A stretch of 48,344 bases of DNA, from positions 1 to 48,344 of the forward strand of contig JAJFLE010000065.1 of NCBI GenBank assembly GCA_021772835.1, read 5' to 3'. Below the pieces are notes generated by a model, which searched no databases, had not been told where the DNA came from, and was given only the letters and a program-made list of their open reading frames with translations. Position numbers and translations under genes: made by a program. This document shows positions 7,698 through 17,353 of the stretch, piece after piece. Source of the DNA: Mariprofundus sp. Its GTDB lineage: Bacteria; Pseudomonadota; Zetaproteobacteria; Mariprofundales; Mariprofundaceae. Numbering within the stretch: the first letter of the stretch is position 1; each line of letters starts with the position of its first letter.

Positions 7698-9716
7698 ATG
7701 TACGACCTGTTTGCACAGCCGTTGACTGTTATCCCCGGTATCGGAGCTACGCTTGAGAAGCGATTGGCTAACCGTGGTGTGAACTCTGTCGGTGATTTTC
7801 TTTTGCATCTGCCCAAGGATTATATCGATGACCGTTTTGTTCAGCCTATTGATCGGTTGCGCGAGGGAGAAAGTGCACGTATCAACGGACGCATTGTCAG
7901 TAAACAAGCACGTGGTTTTGGCCGCAGCAGGCAGGTGATCGTAAGACTTGCCGACAGTACGGGCCAGATAGGACTGAGCTTCTTTCATTCCGGTTATATG
8001 ATGAGTGATGCGCGTTTGAGCGAAGGGCGTGAGATTTCCGTGCGTGGTGTGGTTGAGTCCTGGAACGGTAATCTGCAGATGAGTCATCCTGACTGGTGTG
8101 TGCGTGAGGCATTTCATCCGGGTTATCAGCCGGTATACAGCGCTTTGGCGGGACTAAGTGGCAAGCGCATCGCCACAACTATTCGGCAGGCTCTGGGCAT
8201 GTTGCCGCTTTCCTCTGCGAGCCCGCTTGATGGATTGCTGGATAGTCAGTTTCATTTGCCAGGTTTGAGGCGGGCACTATCACAGTTGCACGGGCCTGAT
8301 GATGCGCAGCGCGCGACACTGGAGCGAGCTGCTGTGCGGCTGAAGTCCGAAGAGATTATTGTTTACTTGTGCCTGATGCGGGAGAAAAAACGACAGGCTG
8401 ATTGTCCTGCCCTTTCTTTGCATCAGGAGAACTTGAGTGGACAGTTGCTGAACAGTTTGCCGTTTCCATTAACGGATGCACAAACCATGGCATGGTCCGA
8501 TATTACAGGGGATCTGCATTCGGGGTTGCGAATGCACAGGCTGTTGCAAGGCGATGTGGGTGCGGGCAAAACCTGGATTGCGGCCCTTGCCATGGCCAAG
8601 GTTGCAGGATGCGGTTACCAGGCTGCACTGCTGGCACCGACAGAGGTGTTGGCGGACCAGCATGCCGAAACGCTTGCTGAACTGTTTTCTCCATTAGGGC
8701 TTGAGATAAAATTGCTCACCGGTAGCACAAGGGCCAAAGCACGGCGTGAGATGCTGGCAGAGCTGAAGAGTGGGAGCCTGAAGTTAATCGTTGGCACGCA
8801 TGCGTTGCTCACAGAAGATGTACATTTCAAACATCTGGCACTGGCGCTGGTGGATGAGCAACATCGATTCGGTGTGCGCCAGCGTTGGGCACTGGCTGAT
8901 AAAAAACGCGACGGGCATGAAGCGATTCACCTGCTTGGCATGACGGCAACGCCGATTCCACGTACGCTGGCGCTGGCTCTTTATGGCGATATGGATCTCT
9001 CCATCATGCGAGGTATGCCACCGGGCCGCCTTCCTGTGGAAACGCGAGTGATTGCATCGAGTAAAATGCAGCCGCTGATGGGTGGCATGCAACGCATTCT
9101 TGATGCAGAAGGGCGCATCTACTGGATTGTACCACGTATTGATGAGGATGAAGACGGCTTGTCGGTGGATCAGCGTGTGGAATTGTTGAAGTCCTACTTC
9201 CCGCATGCCAATGTGATTGGCCTGCATGGCCGCATGAAATCAAAAGAGAAAAAAGCTGCGCTTGATGCGTTTACATCAGGTGAGTGCAAAATCCTTGTGT
9301 CCACGACAGTGGTTGAAGTGGGCGTGAATGTAGTTCAAGCGCGTCTGATTGTGATTGAGGCGGCTGAAAGCTATGGCTTGGCGCAACTGCATCAGCTGCG
9401 TGGCCGGGTAGGGCGCTCATCGGATCAGGGTTATTGTATGCTGGTTGCTGGTTCTGATGCTTCAGAAGGCTCTATGACTCGTTTAAAACAGATGGTGAAT
9501 ACGCATGATGGCCTGGAATTGGCCGAAGCCGACCTTGCCCTGCGTGGCGGTGGTGATGCTGTTGGAACGCGTCAGAGTGGTGATGCCGGGTTCCGCCTGC
9601 TCAATATGAGCGAGGATGCAGCGCTTATCCGTCAGTGGCATGAAAACCTGCCCGACTTTTCACCAGATGAAGATATGCAGCGCTTCTGGCGCCCTTTCGC
9701 CGAATCCACGGACTGA
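7698..9716 (+). CDS. recG: ATP-dependent DNA helicase RecG
   Basis: The 672-residue protein remodels stalled replication forks and branched DNA. The N-terminal wedge/OB region (TVIPGIGATLEKRLANRGV..) binds the junction. The helicase motifs are Walker A GDVGAGKTW, Ia LLAPTEVLADQHAETL, II DEQHRFGVRQRW, III MTATPIPRTLAL, V TTVVEVGVNV and VI HQLRGRVGRSS. I chose ATG 7698, which aligns with the usual N-terminus; the frame is open upstream to TTG 7650, and the ribosome binding site is weak for either. It follows the spoT locus as in E. coli, separated here by rpmB on the other strand and by a MITE. Confidence 0.93.
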   Translation: MYDLFAQPLTVIPGIGATLEKRLANRGVNSVGDFLLHLPKDYIDDRFVQPIDRLREGESARINGRIVSKQARGFGRSRQVIVRLADSTGQIGLSFFHSGYMMSDARLSEGREISVRGVVESWNGNLQMSHPDWCVREAFHPGYQPVYSALAGLSGKRIATTIRQALGMLPLSSASPLDGLLDSQFHLPGLRRALSQLHGPDDAQRATLERAAVRLKSEEIIVYLCLMREKKRQADCPALSLHQENLSGQLLNSLPFPLTDAQTMAWSDITGDLHSGLRMHRLLQGDVGAGKTWIAALAMAKVAGCGYQAALLAPTEVLADQHAETLAELFSPLGLEIKLLTGSTRAKARREMLAELKSGSLKLIVGTHALLTEDVHFKHLALALVDEQHRFGVRQRWALADKKRDGHEAIHLLGMTATPIPRTLALALYGDMDLSIMRGMPPGRLPVETRVIASSKMQPLMGGMQRILDAEGRIYWIVPRIDEDEDGLSVDQRVELLKSYFPHANVIGLHGRMKSKEKKAALDAFTSGECKILVSTTVVEVGVNVVQARLIVIEAAESYGLAQLHQLRGRVGRSSDQGYCMLVAGSDASEGSMTRLKQMVNTHDGLELAEADLALRGGGDAVGTRQSGDAGFRLLNMSEDAALIRQWHENLPDFSPDEDMQRFWRPFAESTD

Positions 9717-9822
9717 TGATGGATGATACGATGTTTCACACAGAGGCCCGGAGTATTTTCGATACAATATTTAGTGACTCCGTCGAGCAAAGCAGAACAG
9801 TGACACGTCTCAGTGAGGGTTG

Positions 9823-9842
9823 AAACCGACTTGGCGGTCGGC
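9823..9842. promoter_or_regulatory. Possible imperfect operator upstream of the tetR-family gene
   Basis: AAACCGAC (9823-9830) followed by GTCGG after a 6-nt spacer repeats the half-sites of the perfect palindrome found at 10510-10527, with wider spacing. It lies about 40 bp before the regulator's start, where an autoregulatory site would be expected. Confidence 0.35.
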
Positions 9843-9880
9843 TAGGGTGCATCTTTACTTTACGTAGTGAAGGGACATGA

Positions 9881-10483
9881 ATGAACGCCGAGTATAATGC
9901 CGAGCTTACACGCCAGAAGATTTTGGACATTGCAGCTGAAGAAATTCACCTGTATGGATTCCAGGCCTGTAATACCAGTCAAATTATTAAAAAGGCAGGG
10001 ATCTCCAAGGGGGCCCTGTATCACCATTTTTCCAACAAGCTGGAGCTCGGTTATGCTGTTGTAGATGAAGTGTTCGCGTCCAAATTTATCGCTATGTGGA
10101 AACCGGTGCTGGTCAGCGATGATCCGATCACGGACATGGTTAAGTTTTTCAGGGAAGCGATAAGCTGGGCCGATTGTGAATGCCTCTCCAAGGGCTGTCC
10201 GCTGAATAATTTGGCACAGGAGATGTCACCTGTTGATGAAGGATTCCGATTACGTATCAATGATGTGATGTCTCGCTGGCAGCAGGGTATAGCCCAGGCC
10301 TTGCAGCGCGGTCAAAAAAGAGGGTTGGTCAATCCCGATCTTGATGCTGTCCGTATTGCGATGTTTCTTATTGCTGCTATTGAAGGGTGCCATGGTCTTG
10401 CGAAAACTTCTCAGGATGTGTCAATTTGTTCTGAATGTATCCACGCTTTAATCGATTTTGTAGAACTACTGAAAACTGGCTGA
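9881..10483 (+). CDS. TetR family transcriptional repressor
   Basis: The 200-residue protein has a typical N-terminal TetR helix-turn-helix (ILDIAAEEIHLYGFQACNTS, then IIKKAGISKGALYHHFSNK). The C-terminal ligand domain contains CECLSKGCPLNNLAQEMS, the conserved 'GCpLgNLaqE' segment of the NemR/AcuR-like subgroup with two nearby cysteines. ATG 9881 has AGGG upstream. It sits directly before the three-gene RND operon on the same strand, and a palindrome lies between them, so it probably represses that operon. The ligand is unknown. Confidence 0.88.
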   Translation: MNAEYNAELTRQKILDIAAEEIHLYGFQACNTSQIIKKAGISKGALYHHFSNKLELGYAVVDEVFASKFIAMWKPVLVSDDPITDMVKFFREAISWADCECLSKGCPLNNLAQEMSPVDEGFRLRINDVMSRWQQGIAQALQRGQKRGLVNPDLDAVRIAMFLIAAIEGCHGLAKTSQDVSICSECIHALIDFVELLKTG

Positions 10484-10509
10484 CGGGCAGTTATTTTTGC
10501 CTGATAAAT

Positions 10510-10527
10510 AAACCGACCCGTCGGTTT
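10510..10527. promoter_or_regulatory. Candidate TetR operator: 18-bp perfect palindrome
   Basis: AAACCGAC-CC-GTCGGTTT has 8-bp perfect arms. It lies 17 bp before the start of the RND transporter and 27 bp after the tetR-family stop. The two-base centre is too tight for a hairpin loop, which favours a protein-binding site over a terminator. Confidence 0.7.
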
Positions 10528-10543
10528 CTTGGAGAGAGAAGAT

Positions 10544-12886
10544 ATGAATAAAACGAGTGAATGGGCGCAGGTATATGCACAATGGATAGTTCGCTGGCGC
10601 TGGCCGGTTATTTTATTGGCTGTTTTAATGGCTTTTGGTGCGGCATCCGGAGGACGGTTTTTAGCATTTAATACCGATTACCGTGTGTTTTTCAGCGATG
10701 ATAATCCCCAATTGATGGCTTTTGAGGAGTTGCAGGAGACCTATACCAAGATTGATAATATTCAATTTGTGCTCGAGTCGCTCAACGGCAATGCGCTAAG
10801 CCCGGATGTCATGGATGCGGTGGAGAAACTTACGGAAGAATCCTGGCTGCTTCCGTTTGCCCTGCGCGTAGATTCGGTTTCAAATTTTCAACACACCACA
10901 GCTGTGGGGGATGACCTTGTTGTAGCAGATCTGATCGAAGATGCCCGTCATCTATCCAAAGAGCAGTTGAAAGGTTTGGGGGATGTTGCGCAGCATGAGC
11001 CTTCATTAAAAACCATGCTGATTTCCAGTGATAATGTGGTGACAGCGATCAATGTGACCTTCCAGATGCCGGAAAAAGCGATGGATGAGGTGCCTAAGGC
11101 GGCGGCTGCAGCACGCAAGCTTGCCGCTGAAATCGAGGCTGCGTATCCGGTTAAAATATACCTCAACGGTATGGTCATGATGAACAATGCCTTTATGGAA
11201 TCGAGCATGAATGATATGGGCACACTCGTTCCCGCCATGTATCTGATTATCATCATTATGATGCTGGTGTTGGTGCGTTCATTCAGTGCGACTGCCGCGA
11301 CCGTATTTGTACTGGCATTTTCAGTACTGACGGGCATGGGGCTGGCAGGCTGGCTGGGTATCAAGCTAACACCGCCCTCGTCTGCCGCCACCACCATTAT
11401 TATGACGCTGGCAGTGGCCGACTCCATACATATTATTGTCAGCATGCTTGCGAGCATGCGCAAAGGCATGGAAAAACGTTTGGCGGTTATTGAGAGTCTG
11501 CGGGTAAACTTTATGCCGGTGTTCCTGACCAGCATTACCACAGCGATTGGTTTCCTGTCGATGAACGCCAGCGATTCCCCTCCGTTCCATGATTTGGGTA
11601 ATATTACTGCTATGGGTGTGATGGCTGCTTTTGTCTTTTCAGTCACCTTTCTGCCTGCAATGCTGGCCGTTTTGCCGGTTCGGGCAAAAGCAGGGCGCAC
11701 ACGCTTCAGCGCCTGGATGGATGTATTCTCTGATCAGGTGATTCGACGTCAGCGTTTTATTATGATGGGTTCCGTTGCCATAGCGGTAGTCGTTCTGGCG
11801 ATGATTCCGCGCAATGAATTGAACGAAGATTTTGTGAAATATTTTGACACCAGCACCACCTTTCGCAGTGATGTGGATTTCGCTTCAGAGCATTTGACAG
11901 GCCTTTATCAGTTGCAGTATTCACTGCCAGCAGGCGAAAGCAACGGCGTGAGTGATCCCAAATTCCTGGCGGATGCCAAAGCCTTTGTCGACTGGCTTCG
12001 TACACAGCCGGAAGTGGAGCATGTGAATTCGATTACCGATACCTTTCAGCGGCTTAACATGAGCCTGCATGGTGACGATCCTGCATGGTACAAGCTGCCC
12101 GAAGAGCGTGATCTGGCAGCACAGTACCTGCTATTGTATGAGCTCTCATTACCGTACGGTCTGGATATGAATAACCAGCTCAATGTGGACAAATCGTCTA
12201 CGCAGATTATTGCAACGCTGAAGAACTTGACTACGCGTGAATTACGTGAAGTCACAATCCGTGGTGAGCAATGGCTGGCAGATCATGCTCCGGAAATTCA
12301 GGCGACCGGCATTGGACCTGCGATCATGTTCGCTTACATCAGTGAACGTAATATCAAGAGCATGCTTGGTGGCACTCTGCTTGCACTGCTGTTGATATCG
12401 GTGTTGATCAGCTTTGCTTTGCGCAGCGTTAAGATTGGCATGATTAGTCTGCTGCCAAATCTTTTGCCTGCAGGTCTTGCTTTTGGTGTGTGGGGCCTTG
12501 TTGTAGGTGAAGTGAATATGGCAGCGGCCATGGTGACCGGCATGTCGCTGGGCATCGTAGTGGACGATTCCATTCACTTTTTGAGTAAATATTTAAGGGC
12601 CCGACGAGAAGAGGGCATGGATGCAGAGGCTGCGGTACGTTATGCATTTTCCAGTGTGGGTATTGCTATTGTTGTGACTTCGGTAGTGCTGGTGGCAGGG
12701 TTTATGGTGTTGGCGCAATCCACCTTCGCTTTGAATTCTCAGATGGCGCTGCTTACATCCATTGCTATTGCTATGGCGTTATTAGCAGACTTTCTACTGT
12801 TGCCTGTATTGCTGATGCGTATGGATCGTCTGAAAGGAAACGGGCAGGCAAAAGACGATGTGCAGCTTACAGAGGTGACAACGTGA
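10544..12886 (+). CDS. RND superfamily exporter (MMPL/SSD-type permease)
   Basis: The 780-residue inner-membrane protein has the duplicated RND plan: one membrane helix, a large periplasmic loop, then five helices, repeated twice. Each half carries the RND helix-4 region with acidic residues (VADSIHIIVSML in the first half, VVDDSIHFLSKYLRARREEG in the second), consistent with proton-driven transport. At about 780 residues it belongs to the MMPL/HpnN-like group and not to the roughly 1030-residue AcrB multidrug pumps. GGAGAGAG fixes the start at ATG 10544. It is followed by a LolA-like periplasmic protein and an outer-membrane barrel, suggesting export of a lipid or other hydrophobic molecule to the outer membrane. 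Confidence 0.88.
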   Translation: MNKTSEWAQVYAQWIVRWRWPVILLAVLMAFGAASGGRFLAFNTDYRVFFSDDNPQLMAFEELQETYTKIDNIQFVLESLNGNALSPDVMDAVEKLTEESWLLPFALRVDSVSNFQHTTAVGDDLVVADLIEDARHLSKEQLKGLGDVAQHEPSLKTMLISSDNVVTAINVTFQMPEKAMDEVPKAAAAARKLAAEIEAAYPVKIYLNGMVMMNNAFMESSMNDMGTLVPAMYLIIIIMMLVLVRSFSATAATVFVLAFSVLTGMGLAGWLGIKLTPPSSAATTIIMTLAVADSIHIIVSMLASMRKGMEKRLAVIESLRVNFMPVFLTSITTAIGFLSMNASDSPPFHDLGNITAMGVMAAFVFSVTFLPAMLAVLPVRAKAGRTRFSAWMDVFSDQVIRRQRFIMMGSVAIAVVVLAMIPRNELNEDFVKYFDTSTTFRSDVDFASEHLTGLYQLQYSLPAGESNGVSDPKFLADAKAFVDWLRTQPEVEHVNSITDTFQRLNMSLHGDDPAWYKLPEERDLAAQYLLLYELSLPYGLDMNNQLNVDKSSTQIIATLKNLTTRELREVTIRGEQWLADHAPEIQATGIGPAIMFAYISERNIKSMLGGTLLALLLISVLISFALRSVKIGMISLLPNLLPAGLAFGVWGLVVGEVNMAAAMVTGMSLGIVVDDSIHFLSKYLRARREEGMDAEAAVRYAFSSVGIAIVVTSVVLVAGFMVLAQSTFALNSQMALLTSIAIAMALLADFLLLPVLLMRMDRLKGNGQAKDDVQLTEVTT

Positions 12887-12923
12887 ATCCAAAGGCGAAC
12901 GAAATATTCAACAGGAGAGAAGT

Positions 12924-13739
12924 ATGAAATCAAGGGGTTTTTGCAGACACCGAGCCTGGTATGCTACTGCCATAGGGCTCTCTGTATTTATGGTTGCACC
13001 TGCATGGGCCAATGCTGTCGGTGAAGAAGAACGCGGCCTTGAAATAGCCACAGAAGCTGACCAGCGCGATTTAGGTTTTGGTGATTATCGGGTTGAACTG
13101 GAGATGATACTGCGCAACAAACACAACCAGCAGACCAGCCGTACGATGCGCAATACCACCCGAGAACAGCCTGATGATGGCGACAAAACCATGATCGTGT
13201 TTGATAACCCTCGTGATGTGAAGGGTACCGCATTTCTTTCACATACCCACAAACTGGATTCTGATGACCAATGGTTGTTTCTTCCCGCGCTTAAACGTGT
13301 CAAGCGCATCTCTTCAAGCAACAAGTCAGGGCCATTTATGGGCAGCGAATTTGCCTATGAGGATATCGCCTCACAGGAGCTGGAGAAATACAGTTATCGA
13401 TATGCAGGTGATGAAACATTCGATGGCCGTGAGCACTTTATGATCGAGCGTTTTCCAACACATCCGAAGTCGGGATATCATCGGCAAATGGTCTGGTTTG
13501 ATAAGGCCGAGTTCCGAGTCTGGAAAGTCGACTTTTATGATCGGAAAAATGAGCTGCTTAAAACGTTGACTTATAATGATTACAAACAGTATCTGGGCAA
13601 ATACTGGCGTGCGGATCAGATGGATATGGTGAACCATCAAACAGGCAAAAGTACGACGCTGAACTTTTCCGGCTATCAGTTTGCCATAGGAACGACCGAC
13701 ATGGATTTTACATCCAACAGATTAAAAAACGCCAGATGA
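12924..13739 (+). CDS. Periplasmic LolA-like 'outer membrane lipoprotein-sorting' protein
   Basis: The 271-residue protein has a signal peptide ending near WANA (residue about 31). The mature part has the long twisted beta-sheet pattern of the LolA-like family (PF17131 type), with conserved stretches DDQWLFLPALKRVKRISSSNK, shown here as its core, and MGSEFAYEDI. Members are usually coded beside RND transporters and are thought to carry lipid-like substrates through the periplasm. An AGGAGAG ribosome binding site precedes ATG 12924. The stop overlaps the next start by 4 bp. The substrate is not known from sequence. Confidence 0.85.
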   Translation: MKSRGFCRHRAWYATAIGLSVFMVAPAWANAVGEEERGLEIATEADQRDLGFGDYRVELEMILRNKHNQQTSRTMRNTTREQPDDGDKTMIVFDNPRDVKGTAFLSHTHKLDSDDQWLFLPALKRVKRISSSNKSGPFMGSEFAYEDIASQELEKYSYRYAGDETFDGREHFMIERFPTHPKSGYHRQMVWFDKAEFRVWKVDFYDRKNELLKTLTYNDYKQYLGKYWRADQMDMVNHQTGKSTTLNFSGYQFAIGTTDMDFTSNRLKNAR

Positions 13740-14956
13740 TCAAGCGCTCAACCTACGCTGTGTTGTCTCTTTGCATGACGGGGACCGTGTGGGGCCCATC
13801 GTATGCCGAGGCAGGTCAGTGGGATATTGGCGGGCAGGCTTCACTGCAAACCCGCTACTTCCCATCGCCACCGGCTCATCCGGCGCAGAAAAAAATGACA
13901 GTATCACCTTCAGCTACGCTGGAACCTGAGTGGGTTTATACGTTGGACGGCGGTGATGACCGCTTCAGCCTGATACCTTTTGTTCGTCTGGACGCGGATG
14001 ATAAAAAAAGAACCCATGCCGATCTGCGTGAATTGAACTGGTTGCATCTTGGTTCAAGCTGGTATATGACGATTGGCGTAGCTAAGGTGTTTTGGGGTGT
14101 GACCGAGTCGGTACATCTGGTGGATATCATCAATCAGACCGACGCGGTTGAAGATATAAGCGGTGAAGAAAAACTTGGCCAGCCCATGGTTAATATCAAT
14201 ATCGAGCAGGCGTGGGGCACGTTGAGTCTGTTTGCACTGCCGGGTTTCCGTACCCGCACATATACCGCAGACCATGCACGATTGCATGGGCCATTGGCTA
14301 TAGATACGGGGAATCCGAGCTATGAATCGGCCAGGGGAAAACGCCATATCGACTGGGCTGCACGTTGGTCGAAGGGAATTGGGGATATGGACGTTGCCAT
14401 CTCCCATTTTCAGGGCACTAGCCGTGAAGCGCTACTGTTGCCGCAGAACAGAGGCGGCCAGACGGTGTTGGTGCCACATTATAATCAGATCGGCCAGACA
14501 GGCCTGGAGCTACAGCTGACCACAGAGAATACCTTATGGAAGGCCGAGGGCGTGACACGCACGGGCCATGGAAAACGCTTTTATGCCGGTGTGGCTGGGT
14601 TCGAACACACGTTTTACGGTGTTGCCGGGAGCGTTGCGGACATCGGCCTGTTGCTTGAATACCTCTACGATGGTCGTGATCCACGTTTTGCGCCTCCAAG
14701 CCTTGCTGACAACGATATTTTTGCGGGTCTTCGCATGGCCATGAATGACACCCAGGACACTGCAATCCTGTTCGGCGGCTCGTGGGATCACCGCTCGCAT
14801 GCCGGATTTATCAACCTTGAAGCCGAACGTCGCCTGACGGATCATTTAAAACTGGAAATAAATGCTCGCTTTTTTGTCAATGTACCGGACAACGATCCTC
14901 TTGCAGCTATCCGTAATGATGACTTCCTGGAACTCACACTGAACTGGTTTTTCTGA
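13736..14956 (+). CDS. Outer-membrane beta-barrel protein of the RND operon
   Basis: The 406-residue protein has a signal peptide (MIKRSTYAVLSLCMTGTVWG.., cleavage near YAEA). Its alternating amphipathic strands with many aromatic and charged residues end in LTLNWFF, the terminal phenylalanine typical of BAM-assembled barrels. It overlaps the LolA-like gene by 4 bp. I do not recognise a named family. Its place suggests it is the outer-membrane partner or receptor for what the RND pump and the periplasmic protein move. Confidence 0.7.
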   Translation: MIKRSTYAVLSLCMTGTVWGPSYAEAGQWDIGGQASLQTRYFPSPPAHPAQKKMTVSPSATLEPEWVYTLDGGDDRFSLIPFVRLDADDKKRTHADLRELNWLHLGSSWYMTIGVAKVFWGVTESVHLVDIINQTDAVEDISGEEKLGQPMVNINIEQAWGTLSLFALPGFRTRTYTADHARLHGPLAIDTGNPSYESARGKRHIDWAARWSKGIGDMDVAISHFQGTSREALLLPQNRGGQTVLVPHYNQIGQTGLELQLTTENTLWKAEGVTRTGHGKRFYAGVAGFEHTFYGVAGSVADIGLLLEYLYDGRDPRFAPPSLADNDIFAGLRMAMNDTQDTAILFGGSWDHRSHAGFINLEAERRLTDHLKLEINARFFVNVPDNDPLAAIRNDDFLELTLNWFF

Positions 14957-15196
14957 GAGGGTTCAACTAACTCCCTTTGAGGGATAAGCACCCGTCGTTG
15001 CTGTGATTGATCTATGACATGGTTGCAACTGTTTAGATTGTGTGTGTGCAGAGCAGAGATGCTTGAGTGCGTAGTCAGTGTAATATCCAGTCGTAATCTC
15101 CGACTAGTGGAGGCAAAGCAAAACTGTATTGCAAGCCCCTGATTTAAAGTGAGGGTGAAGCTGGCATTGCTGTCACGGTATAAAAATGGAGAAACC

Positions 15197-17350
15197 ATGA
15201 TTAAAAAAGCTCTACTTGCTCTGATTGTGCTGGGAAGTCTGATCGGTTTTTTTCTGTTCGATCTGGATCAGTATCTGACACTTGCAGCACTTCAACAGAG
15301 TCAGGGTGATTTCTCCGCTCTCAAGGCAGAATCACCATGGCTGGTCGCTGCATCATTTTTCATGGTTTATATCATTGTCACCGCATTGTCGTTGCCGGGT
15401 GCAGCAATCATGACGCTGGCGGCAGGTGCACTGTTCGGGCTGGTGACCGGTACACTGCTGGTATCGTTTGCATCCAGCATCGGAGCAACGCTGGCTTTTT
15501 TGGTATCCCGTTTTTTGTTGCACGACAGTGTTCAGCGTCGTTTCGGTGACAGGCTGAAAGCAATCAATGACGGTATTGCCAAAGATGGTGCTTTTTATCT
15601 CTTCACCCTGCGGCTCGTGCCTGTCTTTCCATTCTTCCTGATTAATCTGTTGATGGGGCTCACGCCATTACGCACAGCCACTTTTTATTGGGTCAGCCAG
15701 CTCGGCATGTTGGCGGGAACGCTGGTGTATGTGAATGCAGGTACACAACTGGCCAGTATCGACAGCCTTGCCGGTATTCTCTCGCCTGGTCTGCTGCTCT
15801 CCTTTGCGCTGTTGGGTTTCTTTCCCATCCTTGCCAAAAAGCTTACGCAGTATTTCCAGAAGCGCCGTGTATATGCACGCTGGAGACGTCCAACATCTTA
15901 TGACCGCAACCTGATTGTCATTGGTGGCGGAGCAGCCGGGCTGGTCAGCTCCTACATTGCCGCAGCTGTGAAAGCCAAAGTGACGCTGGTGGAAGCGCAT
16001 AAAATGGGTGGCGACTGTCTGAACTATGGTTGTGTGCCGAGCAAGGCGATTATCAGGAGTGCCAAACTTGCCCATCAATTGAGGCATGCTGATCGCTACG
16101 GACTGGAGAAGGGCACTCCCCGTTTTAGTTTTAAGGCGGTAATGGATCGTGTGCATGATGTTATTCGTGCGGTTGAACCGCATGACAGTGTGGAGCGTTA
16201 TACAAAGCTGGGTGTCGAAGTGTTGCAGGGATATGCCAAAGTGGTGGACCCCTGGACTGTGGAAATCAGCTTTCCTGATGGCACAAATCAGCGACTGACA
16301 ACACGTAATATTATTATTGCCTCAGGTGCGAGGCCTTTTGTGCCACCACTTCCGGGGTTGGATGAGGTTGGATATCTGACCAGTGACACCTTGTGGGAAG
16401 CGTTCGCCAGACTCGATGAGGCTCCTAAACGCCTTGTCGTGCTTGGTGGTGGACCGATCGGCTGCGAACTGGCGCAAAGCTTTGCCCGTCTGGGCTCGGA
16501 GACCACGCAGGTTGAAATGGCTGGGCGCATCATGATGCGCGAGGACGAAGAGGTTTCAGGCCTCGCACAATCTGTTTTGCAGGAAGATGGCGTCACTGTG
16601 TTGACCGGACACAGAGCATTGCGCTGTGAGTTGCATGGGAATCATAAGATCCTGGTTGTGGAGTCTGAAGGAGAAGAGAAACGCATTGCGTTCGATGTTT
16701 TACTCTGCGCAGTCGGGCGTGTAGCCAGGCTGAGCGGTTACGGGCTGGAAGAGCTGGGCATTCAGACCGAGCGCACAGTTGTGACCAACGAATATCTTGA
16801 AACACTGTATCCCAATATTTTTGCGGCAGGTGATGTGGCAGGGCCTTATCAGTTCACTCATACGGCTGCACATATGGCGTGGTATGCGTCCGTGAATGCA
16901 CTGTTTGGCAGTTTTAAAAAGTTCAAGGTCGATTATTCAGTGGTGCCGTGGGCTACGTTCATCGATCCGGAAGTTGCACGCGTTGGTCTGAATGAGCAGG
17001 AGGCCAAAGAGAAGGGCGTGGCATACGAGCTTACCCGTTATGATCTGGATGATCTGGACCGGGCCATTGCTGATAGCGAGACAAAGGGTTTCGTCAAAGT
17101 GCTGACCGTACCAGGTAAAGATAAAATTCTAGGTGTTACGATTGTAGGCGCACATGCAGCAGAGATGTTGTCCGAGTATGTGCTGGCCATGAAACATGGA
17201 CTTGGGCTGAATAAAATTCTAGCCACCATTCATACCTACCCGACAGTTTCCGAAGCCAATAAATATGCGGCGGGAGAGTGGAAACGTGCGCATGCACCTG
17301 AGAAATTGCTGCTTTGGAGTGAGCGATACCATACGTGGAAACGTGGTTAA
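15197..17350 (+). CDS. Fusion of a VTT/TVP38 (DedA-like) membrane domain with a mercuric-reductase-like flavoprotein
   Basis: The 717-residue protein has an N-terminal membrane part of about 235 residues. It includes the VTT/SNARE-associated motif region (GAAIMTLAAGALFGLVTGTL, then RLVPVFPFFLINLLMG). A pyridine nucleotide-disulfide oxidoreductase follows: FAD site VIGGGAAGL, redox pair C274/C279 in GGDCLNYGCVPSK, NAD(P) site VLGGGPIGCELA, second FAD motif FAAGDVAG and C-terminal HTYPTVSE. ATG 15197 has GGAG upstream and is preferred over the frame start at 15149. The substrate is unknown; mercury is not certain because no extra vicinal cysteines are seen at the C-terminus. It is followed by DUF547 and the arsenosugar genes. 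Confidence 0.88.
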   Translation: MIKKALLALIVLGSLIGFFLFDLDQYLTLAALQQSQGDFSALKAESPWLVAASFFMVYIIVTALSLPGAAIMTLAAGALFGLVTGTLLVSFASSIGATLAFLVSRFLLHDSVQRRFGDRLKAINDGIAKDGAFYLFTLRLVPVFPFFLINLLMGLTPLRTATFYWVSQLGMLAGTLVYVNAGTQLASIDSLAGILSPGLLLSFALLGFFPILAKKLTQYFQKRRVYARWRRPTSYDRNLIVIGGGAAGLVSSYIAAAVKAKVTLVEAHKMGGDCLNYGCVPSKAIIRSAKLAHQLRHADRYGLEKGTPRFSFKAVMDRVHDVIRAVEPHDSVERYTKLGVEVLQGYAKVVDPWTVEISFPDGTNQRLTTRNIIIASGARPFVPPLPGLDEVGYLTSDTLWEAFARLDEAPKRLVVLGGGPIGCELAQSFARLGSETTQVEMAGRIMMREDEEVSGLAQSVLQEDGVTVLTGHRALRCELHGNHKILVVESEGEEKRIAFDVLLCAVGRVARLSGYGLEELGIQTERTVVTNEYLETLYPNIFAAGDVAGPYQFTHTAAHMAWYASVNALFGSFKKFKVDYSVVPWATFIDPEVARVGLNEQEAKEKGVAYELTRYDLDDLDRAIADSETKGFVKVLTVPGKDKILGVTIVGAHAAEMLSEYVLAMKHGLGLNKILATIHTYPTVSEANKYAAGEWKRAHAPEKLLLWSERYHTWKRG

Positions 17351-17353
17351 AAC

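Noticed and set aside
10510-10527. Palindrome read as a terminator of the tetR-family gene
   Set aside because: The two-base centre cannot form a loop without losing pairs, and only three T residues follow; an operator fits better.
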